From: CAVTLG01 sp963735495
Lineage (GTDB): Bacteria > Chloroflexota > Ktedonobacteria > Ktedonobacterales > Ktedonobacteraceae
Direction: 5' to 3'
Length of the DNA stretch: 64,000 nucleotides
NCBI GenBank assembly: GCA_963735495.1
Contig: CAVTLG010000002.1
Coordinates: forward strand, 1,426,001 to 1,490,000
In this document: one piece after another, positions 16,571 to 25,464 of the stretch
How the letters are laid out: each line of letters starts with the position of its first letter
How positions within the stretch are numbered: position 1 is the first letter of the stretch
Program-made: the position numbers and the translations under genes
The notes under the pieces: generated by a model
Seen by the model: the letters and a program-made list of their open reading frames with translations, nothing else
Told to the model about the DNA's origin: nothing
Databases searched by the model: none

Positions 16571-17776
16571 TCAAGAGAGCAAACAGGGCAGGGTACAGGT
16601 GAACGTACTGCCCTGCGCGGGAACGCTGGCAACTTCTATTGAACCACCGTGGAGTTCGACGATCATCTTGACAATGGCCAATCCCAGACCCTGTCCACCC
16701 GCGCGTGTTGGCGTGGCGTTGGGTACCTGGAAGAAGCGTTCAAAAATGCGCTCGTGAAATGCGGGATCTATGCCTGCTCCTGTGTCGCGTACCTGCAATT
16801 TCATCAAGCGTTCAGCTTCGTCTGCTGTTGCGCTTTGTTCCCTATGCTCTAGCCACGCCGAGATCGTCACTGTGCCGCCACCAGGTGTGAAGTGGAGCGC
16901 ATTACTCATCAAATTGCGCAATACCTGCTGCAAACGGACACTATCGGCGTAGAGCTGGGGAAAATTTCTGGGCATCTCTACTGTGATGGCGGTACCCTGG
17001 TCGGTAGCTGTCAGCTCCAATTCCTCCACTGCCCGTGCGACGATATCAGGCAGGCTAATAATCTCGCGGTTCAAGCGCAATTGCCCGGCATCAGCGCGTG
17101 AGATCACAAGCAGGTCTTCAAGCAGCGCATATAAATGCTCACTGCCAGCGCGTGCGCGCTGAGCGAAGGCGCGCTGTTGTGCAGTAAGATCTCCGCTTAC
17201 TCCCTCAAGAAGCAAGTCCAGATAGCCATTGATTGTATTGAGGGGTGAACGCAATTCGTGTGTAATCATCGAGAGAAAATTGGCGCGCTGCACCTGGTCA
17301 CTATGCACCTGCTGTATCTGTTCCATGTTCTCCATAGATATTGTCATAATATTTGTCAGGCTACGTATAAGCTGTATGTCCCGGCTATGCCAGGGCTGCA
17401 CCCGTCGCAGCGCGAGTACGCCATAGAACTTCTTTTTTGAAAAAAATGGAGCCGCTAATTCGGCCATATCTGCCGTTGCAGCATTGGTTGCATCTGGTGC
17501 AGGTGAACGTAGGAAGAGATGTCTCTGGTTGGCGGCCCAGGCGGGAAGCATATTGCTATCAGATAAACGAATGCGCTGTACATCTGCTGCTTTGTTGGGA
17601 GCAAGAGTGAGTTCGTCGGCCTGATGCTCAAGCTCCTGCTCGTGTGACCATGCCGCGACAGCCAGCAGTTCGTGGGTTGCTGCTTGATAAAGATAGATGA
17701 TTGCACTATGGCAGCGTACCAGACTTTGCACTTCGGAGAGGATAGTACGATAGAATGCAGTAAGTTCAAAGCGCAT
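16571..17776 (-). CDS. GAF-domain sensor histidine kinase
   Basis: A 401-residue soluble histidine kinase, started at ATG 17776 with GGGAG six bases upstream. Residues 1-150 look like a GAF sensor (SAIIYLYQAATHELLAVAAW, LAAPFFSKKKFYGVLAL). The dimerisation helix contains the phospho-acceptor in MITHELRSPLNTI. The ATPase domain has the N box NLMSNALHFTPGGG, G1 RDTGAGIDPAF, the F box and G2 GGQGLGLAIVKMI. There is no transmembrane segment, so it senses a cytoplasmic cue. No partner regulator is directly attached; the nearest is the OmpR-type protein at 19530-20270, which already has its own kinase. It may be an extra input to that system. Confidence 0.92.
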   Translation of the reverse strand: MRFELTAFYRTILSEVQSLVRCHSAIIYLYQAATHELLAVAAWSHEQELEHQADELTLAPNKAADVQRIRLSDSNMLPAWAANQRHLFLRSPAPDATNAATADMAELAAPFFSKKKFYGVLALRRVQPWHSRDIQLIRSLTNIMTISMENMEQIQQVHSDQVQRANFLSMITHELRSPLNTINGYLDLLLEGVSGDLTAQQRAFAQRARAGSEHLYALLEDLLVISRADAGQLRLNREIISLPDIVARAVEELELTATDQGTAITVEMPRNFPQLYADSVRLQQVLRNLMSNALHFTPGGGTVTISAWLEHREQSATADEAERLMKLQVRDTGAGIDPAFHERIFERFFQVPNATPTRAGGQGLGLAIVKMIVELHGGSIEVASVPAQGSTFTCTLPCLLS

Positions 17777-17850
17777 GAACAACTCCCAACAAAACACATA
17801 TTTGCATGCAAAAGGTTAACTATTTGTTCAAAGCATGGCCGGATCGGCCA

Positions 17851-19533
17851 TCAATGATCCATATTTATCAAGTGAACGCTGCGTGCCCCATTATTCTGCT
17901 GTATCAGTGGCTGTGTTGGCATGGCAAAGACAAAGGGTTGTTCATTCACTGGTAGCGGCAAAGTGAAGGTGATGCGTGCTCCAGCCTCTGCAGCATTCTC
18001 AGCCCACACCGTTCCACCATGTGCCTCAATGATGGCGCGTACAATGGCCAGGCCCAGACCACTCCCTCCCCTTGAAGATTTGCGCGCACCATCAGCCCGG
18101 TAAAAGCGCTCAAAGATACGCCCAAGGGCTTCTTCAGGAATACCCTCGCCACTATCGGTAAAAGAAACGACGACTGTGTTGCCCTGGGCTGATGCGTCGA
18201 TAGTAACAGATCCGCCTGCTGGTGTATAGCGGAGCGCATTGCTACAGAGATTTGAGAAGACACGCTTGAGCATATCTGCATCAGCCTGCACTATTGGTAG
18301 ATTATAAGGGATGATGTTAATGGGTTCAACCCGCATACGTTCAAACTCAGCGACTTGAACGGCTAAGACCTCATCGACCAGTGCCGCCAGCCGTAGCGCC
18401 TTCAGTTTTGGTTCGAGTGCTCCAGCTTCGACCTTCGCCATGACGTGCAAATCCTGGACCAGGCGGCGCAGGCGCAGGGTTTCATGCATAATGATATGTC
18501 CGGTAGCTTCATAATCCTCGCGACTATGGTTGACGCCATCCATCAAAGCTTCACCCAATCCTGCTATTGCTGTGAGTGGGGTGGCCAGGTCATGGGTGAT
18601 ATTCATGATCAGTTCGCGTCGCCATACTTCTTGCTGTTGTAGTTCCTCAACATCGCGTTTGAGCTGTTCTGCCATGTGGTTAAAATTGTGGGAAAGTTCA
18701 CCTAGTTCACCTGGTGCTTTTGTCGTGACCTGCGCACTGTAATCGCCCGAAGCCAGCACGCGTGTGGCATCCGTCAGTTTTGCCAGCGGACGCGTAATGG
18801 TCTGCGAAAAGAGAATACCGGCTAGCGCTGCCAGGACGGCGATGATCAGTGATGCAATAAAGACGGCGATGCCCACAGTCGTTACAAATGCTGGAATGGT
18901 GTCTGAACCTGCTGCGATCACAATAAGGCCCAGCAACGTATTGGTACTGTCTCCACCAGCAAAAATCGGCTGCACCACAAATGGTTGAGGACTACCCACG
19001 AGCTTGTCCTTGCTAAACTCTCCCGTCGCCGTTTTACCCTGCAAACCTTGCCTGATCGCGCTAGCTAGCCTGCTATTATCAACTGCTTTGATATTAGGGT
19101 CCAGGAATTGTAACAAATAAATATAAGGTTTTCTCACTGTACCCGTGGTACGCACATAGCCTGGATAGACCACAGCCAGGTATCTATGTCCAGATGCCGA
19201 CTTGCGGATTTGCAGCACGGCTACCAGGTGTTGATCCGTGGTGTCATTCGTTATTTTGAGCATCTGGCTGGCCGCATTCGAAAAAGCGAGTTGTGGAGTC
19301 GCTGTATGTTCAGCTATATTTTGCGTATAATCGACGCCGATACTATGTGCTCTATCGGAGGCATATTCGTCTAAACGTGTCTGCATCTCACCGCCATAGT
19401 AATAATCGATGACAATAACTGCTGTCAATGCAAGCAGGCTTGTTGCCAGTAATGCCAGCAGCAACGAACCCAGTGCTAGCCGCCAACGCATACTTTGCCA
19501 CCAATGTATACGCATCGTTTTGCCCCTTATCAT
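17851..19533 (-). CDS. Membrane sensor histidine kinase with HAMP domain
   Basis: A 560-residue transmembrane histidine kinase. TM1 is at about residues 18-42 and TM2 at about 215-243, with an external sensor of about 170 residues between them. HAMP follows (FSQTITRPLAKLTDATRVLASGDYSAQV), then the acceptor NITHDLATPLTAI, N box NLCSNALRYTPAGG, G1 DSGEGIPEEA and G2 GGSGLGLAIVRAI. The ATG at 19533 shares ATGA with the stop of the response-regulator gene, implying translational coupling; ATG 19515 after AAGGGG is an alternative. With the regulator at 19530-20270 it forms a standard two-component pair. The stimulus is unknown. Confidence 0.95.
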   Translation of the reverse strand: MIRGKTMRIHWWQSMRWRLALGSLLLALLATSLLALTAVIVIDYYYGGEMQTRLDEYASDRAHSIGVDYTQNIAEHTATPQLAFSNAASQMLKITNDTTDQHLVAVLQIRKSASGHRYLAVVYPGYVRTTGTVRKPYIYLLQFLDPNIKAVDNSRLASAIRQGLQGKTATGEFSKDKLVGSPQPFVVQPIFAGGDSTNTLLGLIVIAAGSDTIPAFVTTVGIAVFIASLIIAVLAALAGILFSQTITRPLAKLTDATRVLASGDYSAQVTTKAPGELGELSHNFNHMAEQLKRDVEELQQQEVWRRELIMNITHDLATPLTAIAGLGEALMDGVNHSREDYEATGHIIMHETLRLRRLVQDLHVMAKVEAGALEPKLKALRLAALVDEVLAVQVAEFERMRVEPINIIPYNLPIVQADADMLKRVFSNLCSNALRYTPAGGSVTIDASAQGNTVVVSFTDSGEGIPEEALGRIFERFYRADGARKSSRGGSGLGLAIVRAIIEAHGGTVWAENAAEAGARITFTLPLPVNEQPFVFAMPTQPLIQQNNGARSVHLINMDH

Positions 19534-20270
19534 GATAGTATCGGTTGCTTCCTGGCTTCAAAACGATAGCCCACACGCCATACAGTTTTAATATAACGCT
19601 GCTCAGGATCAAGTTCAATTTTCTTGCGTAGTGCGCTGATATGTACATCGATGGTATGTCCATCGCCCAGGTAGTCATAGCCCCATACCTGATTCATCAA
19701 TACTTCGCGTGTAAAAACGCGATCAGGGGATTTTGCCAGCAGGACCAGTAAATCAAATTCGGTGGGTGTTAAGGCTATCTCGCGCTCATTCACCTCGACA
19801 CGTCGCCCCAACACATCAATTTTGAGGCCCGGGAAACGCAGCACTTCACCTTTACTCTCAGCTCTTGCGGTAGACGAAGGACTTTGTGTTTCTGCTCTCT
19901 CCTGATTGTTGACGCGCCGCAAGATGGCACGTACACGACTGACCAGTTCGCGCGGACTAAATGGCTTCACCAGGTAGTCGTCTGCTCCCAGATCTAATCC
20001 GGTGATACGATCTTCCTCGCCACTCCGCGCGGTCAGCATCAAAATGGGTGTTTGTGACCAGTTGCGTATACGGCGACATACTTCAAAACCATCGATAGCA
20101 GGTAACATGATATCCAGGATCACTAAATCGGGATGTTCGCGCGCATGCAGTGCCAGACCATCTGCACCATCAGTTGCGACGGTGACTGTATATCCAGCAT
20201 CTTTCAAGTAGAGGTTCAGCAGATGCACAATCCCTTCCTCGTCTTCAATTATGAGGATTTTCTGAGACAT
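19530..20270 (-). CDS. OmpR/PhoB-family response regulator
   Basis: A 246-residue regulator. The receiver has the acidic pair in LIIEDEEG, the phospho-acceptor Asp in DLVILDIMLP, the conserved Thr in MLTAR and the Lys in VKPFSPREL. A 30-residue charged linker leads to a winged-helix DNA-binding domain: ALTPTEFDLLVLLAKSPDRVFTREVL, GDGHTIDVHISALRKKIE and IKTVWRVGYRF. It is expected to bind promoters as a dimer after phosphorylation by the overlapping kinase gene. About 430 bases of non-coding DNA, including a MITE-like element, separate it from the oxidoreductase gene upstream. Confidence 0.96.
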   Translation of the reverse strand: MSQKILIIEDEEGIVHLLNLYLKDAGYTVTVATDGADGLALHAREHPDLVILDIMLPAIDGFEVCRRIRNWSQTPILMLTARSGEEDRITGLDLGADDYLVKPFSPRELVSRVRAILRRVNNQERAETQSPSSTARAESKGEVLRFPGLKIDVLGRRVEVNEREIALTPTEFDLLVLLAKSPDRVFTREVLMNQVWGYDYLGDGHTIDVHISALRKKIELDPEQRYIKTVWRVGYRFEARKQPILS

Positions 20271-20517
20271 AAGCCGTGACTCCTGAGAGTTTATCTGAGA
20301 GGTGCATACATTTCTCTCATTTCAAGTCCTTCTTGAACATGCTCTGATGCACAATTTCACAACACTATAGTAACATAGATGCGAAAGAAATACCTGGACT
20401 TTTGCTGGCTGAAAGAAAACTTGAGCAAACCTTGAAGTTTAGCAGAAACATCCACTACAACTGGATCACCTTCTCGTACAACTTATCAGGCAAAAGCCAG
20501 GACGACATAAATAAAAT
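20271..20517. other. Upstream region of two-component operon
   Basis: About 250 bases without a supported gene, presumably carrying the promoter of the regulator-kinase operon. No convincing -35/-10 pair was identified by eye. Confidence 0.4.
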
Positions 20518-20695
20518 GTCACTCTTCAGGTCCGGTGTTACCTCGCGTAGCTGCCGAGCGAAGACCTTTTTCCCGTTTCCACGTCGCCGACCAGCCCCCA
20601 AAAAGGTCTTCGTGTTCCTGGCGGCGGCTCGTCTCTGGTTGCTACCCGCCCTGGTGTCCCTGCGCGAAAGGCTCACGCTCGATCTGAAGAGTTAC
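20518..20695. mobile_element. MITE-like element, family 2, nested palindrome
   Basis: A 178-bp element with terminal inverted repeats GTCACTCTTCAGGTC (20518-20532) and the complement of GTAACTCTTCAGATC (20681-20695). Inside, CGAAGACCTTTTT (20559-20571) is perfectly complementary to 20600-20612, giving a strong inner hairpin. The ends match the 225-bp element at 10294-10518. The right end abuts the stop of the oxidoreductase gene within ten bases. No coding capacity. Confidence 0.68.
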
Positions 20696-20704
20696 TGTTG
20701 TACA

Positions 20705-21682
20705 CTAATAAATACGTAAGATGAGTTTGCCAAAGTTTCGATTCTCGGCCATTGCTACATGTGCACTGGCGATTTCGTGCAAGGAATAGACCTCCTCAAC
20801 GATGGGGATAACGCGCGCGCTGGCTAGCAGCGGTACGACCTGGGTCGCAAAACGGCGTGTCACCGTCAATTTCTCTTCCAGCGTACGCGTACGTAGCGTG
20901 CAGCCGCGTATCTGAATGCGCTTGCTCATCAACAGTCCCAGGTTCACCTGTGCCTGTGAGCCTCCCAGGGTAGCGAGGAAGACGAGTCGTCCCCAGGGTG
21001 TCAGCGCGTCCAGATTTTGTTCCATGTAAGAGGCGCCCATAAAATCTAGCACAACGTGCACGCCGGCATTATGCGTCAGTTGTTTTATCTCAGCCGCAAA
21101 GTGCTGGTCAGCCAGGCCGACATCCAGGCCAAGCGGCTTGGCGCGCTCAAGTTTATTGGGCGTCCGCGAAGTCCCATAGACGGTCGCGCCGACGGCGTGG
21201 GCGAGCTGGATAGCCGCGGTACCAACGCCGCTGCCAGCAGCATGAATCAATACACGCTCTCCCATTTGTAAACCTGCTTGTGTGAAGAGAGCATCATGGG
21301 CCGTCATAAAAACCTCTGGTATAGCGGCTGCCTGCACGAAATCCAGGTTTTCAGGAATCTCCACCAGCAATCCTTCATGCGAGAGAACGTACTCAGCCTG
21401 CGCACCACCACCGACAATGCCCATCACGCGCTGTCCCGGCTGCCACGAACGGACCAGTGGGCCTATAGCATCTACCTCACCTGCAAATTCCATGCCTGGA
21501 ATGTTAGCCGGTACGCCGGCAGGAGCTGGATAGTATCCCGCTCGCTGTGCCAGATCTGCCCGATTTAGACCTGCTGCTTGCACGCGTACGCGTACCTGCT
21601 CACCTGTGGGTTCTGGGGTCTCGACCTCCTGCACGTTTAATGCTTCTGGGCCACCATGCCCGCTAATGATTACTGCTCGCAT
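20705..21682 (-). CDS. Zinc-independent quinone oxidoreductase (MDR superfamily)
   Basis: A 325-residue medium-chain dehydrogenase/reductase starting at ATG 21682, nine bases after AAAGGAG. The N-terminal GroES-like half has GGPEALNVQEVETPEP, LNRADLAQRAGYYP and GMEFAGEVDAIG. The Rossmann half has HAAGSGVGTAAIQLAHAVGA, the NADPH-binding loop of quinone oxidoreductases. The cysteines and histidines of zinc alcohol dehydrogenases are absent, so it fits NADPH:quinone reductase (QOR-like) enzymes that reduce quinones or enones. It appears monocistronic, downstream on this strand of yceI but separated by a strong hairpin. Confidence 0.93.
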   Translation of the reverse strand: MRAVIISGHGGPEALNVQEVETPEPTGEQVRVRVQAAGLNRADLAQRAGYYPAPAGVPANIPGMEFAGEVDAIGPLVRSWQPGQRVMGIVGGGAQAEYVLSHEGLLVEIPENLDFVQAAAIPEVFMTAHDALFTQAGLQMGERVLIHAAGSGVGTAAIQLAHAVGATVYGTSRTPNKLERAKPLGLDVGLADQHFAAEIKQLTHNAGVHVVLDFMGASYMEQNLDALTPWGRLVFLATLGGSQAQVNLGLLMSKRIQIRGCTLRTRTLEEKLTVTRRFATQVVPLLASARVIPIVEEVYSLHEIASAHVAMAENRNFGKLILRIY

Positions 21683-21798
21683 CGCTGTCACTCCTTTCTG
21701 TGTAAACAAAAGATGAGTATATATGTTGTTTATCCGTTTATTTGTGCTATTACAATGGTAATGGTACCACCGCGATGACCCGCGTTGCTATGCAGAAA

Positions 21799-21843
21799 GC
21801 AACAAAAAACGATACATCATTGCGACATATCGTTTTTTGTTGC
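21799..21843. terminator. Strong hairpin terminator after yceI
   Basis: GCAACAAAAAACGATA (21799-21814) pairs perfectly with 21828-21843 around a 13-base loop. The arms contain A/T runs, so either strand ends in a T-rich arm. It lies 16 bases beyond the yceI stop, between yceI and the upstream region of the oxidoreductase gene. Confidence 0.75.
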
Positions 21844-21858
21844 GTGAAAAAGGTTGTT

Positions 21859-22383
21859 TTAGCCTTTATTAACGGCTTCTAGCTCGATCTCGATCTTGAC
21901 CTCGTCACTGACGACCAGGTGCCCTGTCTCTACTGCGGCATTCCAGGTCAACCCGAATTCTGTGCGTTTGATCTTGGTGTGGCCATTCAAGCCCGCGCGC
22001 AGTAAACCATAAGGGTCCTTGAGTTGACCGCCGTACTCGGCATCAAAGGTAACTGGCTTCGTGATGCCATGAATGGTCAGGTCTCCGGTCACTTTGTAAT
22101 CGGTACCACTAACATGCTCAACCTTCGTGCTTTTGAATGTAAGCTGTGGGTACTTCTCTGCATCAAAGAAATCAGCGGAGCGTAAATGAGCATCACGGTT
22201 TTTATCACGCGTGTCGATGCTTGCTACATCAACACTCGCATTAACCCATGAGGTTGCAGGATTCGCTTCATCTATGTGTAAAGAACCGCCTAAAACCGTG
22301 AAATGTCCCTTAACTGTGCTTATTCCCATATGCTTGACAGAGAAAAGCACCTCTGAATGTGCTGTGTCAATTTCCCAGGCCAT
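21859..22383 (-). CDS. YceI family lipid-binding protein
   Basis: A 174-residue YceI-type beta-barrel protein, started at ATG 22383 eight bases after GGAGG. Diagnostic segments are WEIDTAHSEVLFSVKHMGISTVKG at the N-terminus, VDVASIDTRDKNRDAHLRSADFFDAEKYP in the centre and VTGDLTIHGITKPVTFD. The family binds isoprenoid or quinone-like lipids in a hydrophobic barrel. No signal peptide is present, unlike E. coli YceI, so a cytoplasmic location is likely, as in many Gram-positive and Chloroflexota versions. Inverted repeats just upstream suggest a dedicated regulator. Confidence 0.94.
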   Translation of the reverse strand: MAWEIDTAHSEVLFSVKHMGISTVKGHFTVLGGSLHIDEANPATSWVNASVDVASIDTRDKNRDAHLRSADFFDAEKYPQLTFKSTKVEHVSGTDYKVTGDLTIHGITKPVTFDAEYGGQLKDPYGLLRAGLNGHTKIKRTEFGLTWNAAVETGHLVVSDEVKIEIELEAVNKG

Positions 22384-22410
22384 ACAAATAACCTCCAAGA
22401 CATGTTCATT

Positions 22411-22441
22411 GTAACTAATGTGTTACGACACAATTCGTGTG
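22411..22441. promoter_or_regulatory. Inverted repeats upstream of yceI, possible operator
   Basis: GTAAC-N6-GTTAC (22411-22426) is followed by ACAC-N5-GTGT (22429-22441), ahead of the yceI start on the minus strand. Similar MarR-type operators often control yceI-like genes; no regulator gene is adjacent. Confidence 0.35.
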
Positions 22442-22595
22442 CAACGTCGCTAACCGAGGTTAAGGATAACACAACTGCTTCTATTTGTCAAGTATCTAAC
22501 ATTTAATTAGTAGAGTGAGCAATGAGGTGGTGGCATGTGTCCAGCATGATATAATCAGCTCAAAATAGAGCAGAAAAGCAGAGGATACTTATAGT

Positions 22596-24025
22596 ATGTT
22601 TACCCTCAATGATATACTGCAAGCCAATGCGGGCAGGTTTCAGCTGATAAGTAGTGTGACGCCTGATCCAAACATGATCTTTCGCGCCGCGCATCATGAT
22701 AGCCACCAGATCGAGGCGGGAGATCTGTTTATCGCGATTAAAGGGGAAAAAGTGGATGGGCATCATTTTATAGGCAGCACCGTACAAAATGGAGCATCTG
22801 GTGTGCTCTGTACTGAGCCAGTAGCTGATGTGCCACCTGCATTCCTACAGATAGTTGTCCCTGATGTTATCGCAGCTCTGCAAGCGACAGCTCGCGTACG
22901 TACGCAACGGCAGACTGATACAAAACTGATCTGCATCACTGGCAGCAACGGTAAAACCAGTACAAAAGATGCCATTGCCACCGTGCTCAGTCGCCAGGCT
23001 CCTACCCTCAAGACCCAGGCATCCTACAATACCGAGATCGGCTATCCACTCACGTTGCTGCGCCTGGAGCCTCAACATCGTTATGCTGTGTTGGAAATGG
23101 GCGCACAGTGGGTTGGAGAACTGGCCGCGCGCTGTACTATTGCGGCTCCTCACTGGTCACTGGTTACAAACGTAGGTGCATCGCACCTGGAATTCTTTGG
23201 CTCTCAGGAGCGGGTCGCGCTGGCTAAGAGCGAGATAGTGCAGGCACTCAGTCCTGCTGATGGGCTGGCGATATTGAATTTTGATGACCCATACGTGCGC
23301 GCTATGTGCAGCACAACGCAGGCCCGCGTGCTCTTCTATGGTACCAACGTGGAGGCTGAAGTACGAGCCAGTGAGCCGGCTGGCGACACGTTGCGCGGAC
23401 GTAGCTTTACACTGAGCTATCACGGACAACAAACACGCGTCCAGTTGCATATTCCGGGTGAACACGGGATCATGATCGCTTTAGCGGCTGCTGCGGTTGG
23501 TTGCGCGCCGCTATCTCTCTAGAAGAGATCCGTCTCGCCCTGGAAACGCTGCAACCTGTGAAACGGCGTGGAGAGATCAAGCAGGGTCCGAACAGGAGTA
23601 TACTGATTGATGACAGCTATAACGCCAATCGCCAATCGATCATTGCGGGTGCAAAAGCCATACAAACGGCCCAACTTGCACCCAATAGTAAGCGTTGGGT
23701 GGTATTAGGTGATATCCTGGAATTAGGTTCCTATGCGCTTGCAGAACATCAGGCCACGGGAGCCGCACTGGCCTCACTGGTTGATTACATCGTGGCCATC
23801 GGAGACCAGGCCCGCTTCTTTGTTGAAGGTGCTATAGAAGCAGGCATGCCAGCAGAGCATACGTACTATTTCGCGGCAGGCGTGGAGGATCGGCCTGCTC
23901 TGGAGGATGCTAAACAGGCAGCCGCCAGGGTGCTCAAACAGCAGGTACAGAGTGAGGATGTTGTGCTGCTCAAGGGTTCCCTGGGCATCGGCCTGGATAC
24001 ACTGTTAGCCATGCTTCAGGAGTAG
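22596..24025 (+). pseudogene. murF: UDP-N-acetylmuramoyl-tripeptide--D-Ala-D-Ala ligase, interrupted by a frameshift
   Basis: Two overlapping frames together make one full-length MurF of about 475 residues. Frame one (22596-23522) has the substrate-domain start and the ATP loop TGSNGKTSTKDAIATVL, the AVLEMGAQWVGE segment and VTNVGASHLEFFGS. It stops after ALAAAAVGCAP. Frame two (from about 23505 to 24025) continues with AAISLEEIRLALETL, IDDSYNANRQSI and VLLKGSLGIGLDTLL, all typical of MurF. One extra base near 23505-23508 would join them as VGCAAAISLEEI. MurF adds D-Ala-D-Ala to the peptidoglycan precursor in the cytoplasm and is normally essential, and ddl follows directly. A base-calling error is therefore as likely as a real lesion or recoding. 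Confidence 0.85.
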
Positions 24026-24121
24026 CTGTTCTACTTCAGTTGATGCTTGCAGGGCTAAAGCTGTTTTATCTATGGAGGGGATAAAACGGTAATCGCTACC
24101 TGCCCGAGAAAGGATAGTGAT

Positions 24122-25252
24122 GTGACACAGAAAAAGTTGCGTATCGGTCTTGTTTTTGGTGGTCGTTCCGGCGAACACGAGGTCTCTCTCGCCTCAGCTC
24201 AAGCCGTTATGGAGAACCTGGATCACTCTAAGTACGAAGTGGTACCTATAGCCATTACGAAAGCTGGTACATGGTTGCTTGGTACTGAGCCAGCGCAAAT
24301 GCTGGGATCTGGACAGGATGTGCAGCAAGATGCCGCAGGTACAGCGCGGCAGGCGACAATAGCGGTCACGTTGACTGGAGATCCCACCATACGCCGCCTT
24401 ATTCCGCTGCAAGCCGACGAGCCGCTTGGTAACAAGGGAGCATTGGATGTTATTTTCCCGGTCCTGCACGGTACCTATGGTGAAGACGGGACGCTGCAAG
24501 GGTTGCTGGAGATGGCGGATGTGCCGTATGTCGGGAGTGGTGTGCTTGGTTCTGCCCTGGGTATGGACAAAGAGAAGATGAAAATGGTATTCCAGTCCAT
24601 CAACTTGCCCAATGTTCATTACCTGGTTTATCGGCGTAACCAGTGGGAGCATGCGCCTGAGACCATTATAGATAGCATTGAGCAGCATCTGGGTTATCCC
24701 AACTTCGTCAAACCGGTCAACCTCGGATCAAGCGTGGGCATCAATAAGGCTCATGACCGTGCAGAGTTGGAGCATGCTATCAACATAGCAGCGGAATATG
24801 ATCGTAAGGTCATCATTGAGCAAGGTATCAATTGTCGCGAGCTAGAATGCGCTGTTCTGGGTAATGACGAGCCTATCGTCTCTGTGGTTGGTGAGATTAT
24901 TCCCAGTCACGAATTTTATGATTACAACGCCAAATATATTGATGACAAATCACAGATCATTATTCCCGCGACTATTTCCCAGGACATTGCTGAAGAGGTG
25001 CGCCGCCAGGCGATCCAGGCTTTCCTGGCACTTGATCTGAGCGGTCTGGCGCGTATTGATTTCTTCCTGGAACAGGGCACTGGCAAGGTTTACATCAATG
25101 AAGTAAATACGCTGCCGGGCTTCACGCAGATCAGTATGTACGCCAAGCTCTGGACCGCCAGTGGCTTGCCCTATGCGGAGTTGTTGGATCGCTTAATTGA
25201 ACTGGCCCAGGAACGCCACGCGGATCGTCAGCGCAATCGCACTGATCGCTAG
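24122..25252 (+). CDS. ddl: D-alanine--D-alanine ligase
   Basis: A 376-residue ATP-grasp ligase with GTG start 24122 after AAAGGA. Motifs: N-terminal LVFGGRSGEHEVSLASA, FPVLHGTYGEDGTLQGLLE, the serine loop VNLGSSVGINKA, and the omega loop EFYDYNAKYIDD. The Tyr in this loop is typical of ligases making D-Ala-D-Ala, not the D-Ala-D-Lac of vancomycin-resistance enzymes. The metal site is LARIDFFLEQGTGKVYINEVNTLPGFT. It supplies the dipeptide used by the MurF encoded just upstream (about 95 bases), so both probably share a transcript. An insert around residues 55-90 is slightly longer than in short bacterial Ddl proteins. Confidence 0.96.
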   Translation: MTQKKLRIGLVFGGRSGEHEVSLASAQAVMENLDHSKYEVVPIAITKAGTWLLGTEPAQMLGSGQDVQQDAAGTARQATIAVTLTGDPTIRRLIPLQADEPLGNKGALDVIFPVLHGTYGEDGTLQGLLEMADVPYVGSGVLGSALGMDKEKMKMVFQSINLPNVHYLVYRRNQWEHAPETIIDSIEQHLGYPNFVKPVNLGSSVGINKAHDRAELEHAINIAAEYDRKVIIEQGINCRELECAVLGNDEPIVSVVGEIIPSHEFYDYNAKYIDDKSQIIIPATISQDIAEEVRRQAIQAFLALDLSGLARIDFFLEQGTGKVYINEVNTLPGFTQISMYAKLWTASGLPYAELLDRLIELAQERHADRQRNRTDR

Positions 25253-25269
25253 TTTCAATCCCCTCAAGC

Positions 25270-25304
25270 GGGCCGTGAAAGCACACGGACTTCTGCGGCC
25301 CTTT
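25270..25304 (+). terminator. Possible intrinsic terminator after ddl
   Basis: GGGCCG (25270-25275) pairs with CGGCCC (25296-25301), with extra partial pairing inside, followed by TTT. The T-run is short, so termination may be weak. It lies 18 bases after the ddl stop. Confidence 0.45.
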
Positions 25305-25464
25305 AGAAGGGAAATGGTGTTTATCCGGGCAAAACTTTTCATAAGTAAAGTGCAATATTTGTATATAGGCCGGGATAGCCTCCGAGAATGTCTTACAAGG
25401 GCACGCTTTTTACCGCTGGCAAGTTATTTCAGACATTCTCTGTAGACGGTAGAAAGGAATATTT

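Noticed and set aside
24122..25252. VanA-type D-Ala-D-Lac ligase
   Set aside because: The omega loop has the Tyr (FYDYNAKY) of D-Ala-D-Ala ligases and no vanH or vanX neighbours are present.
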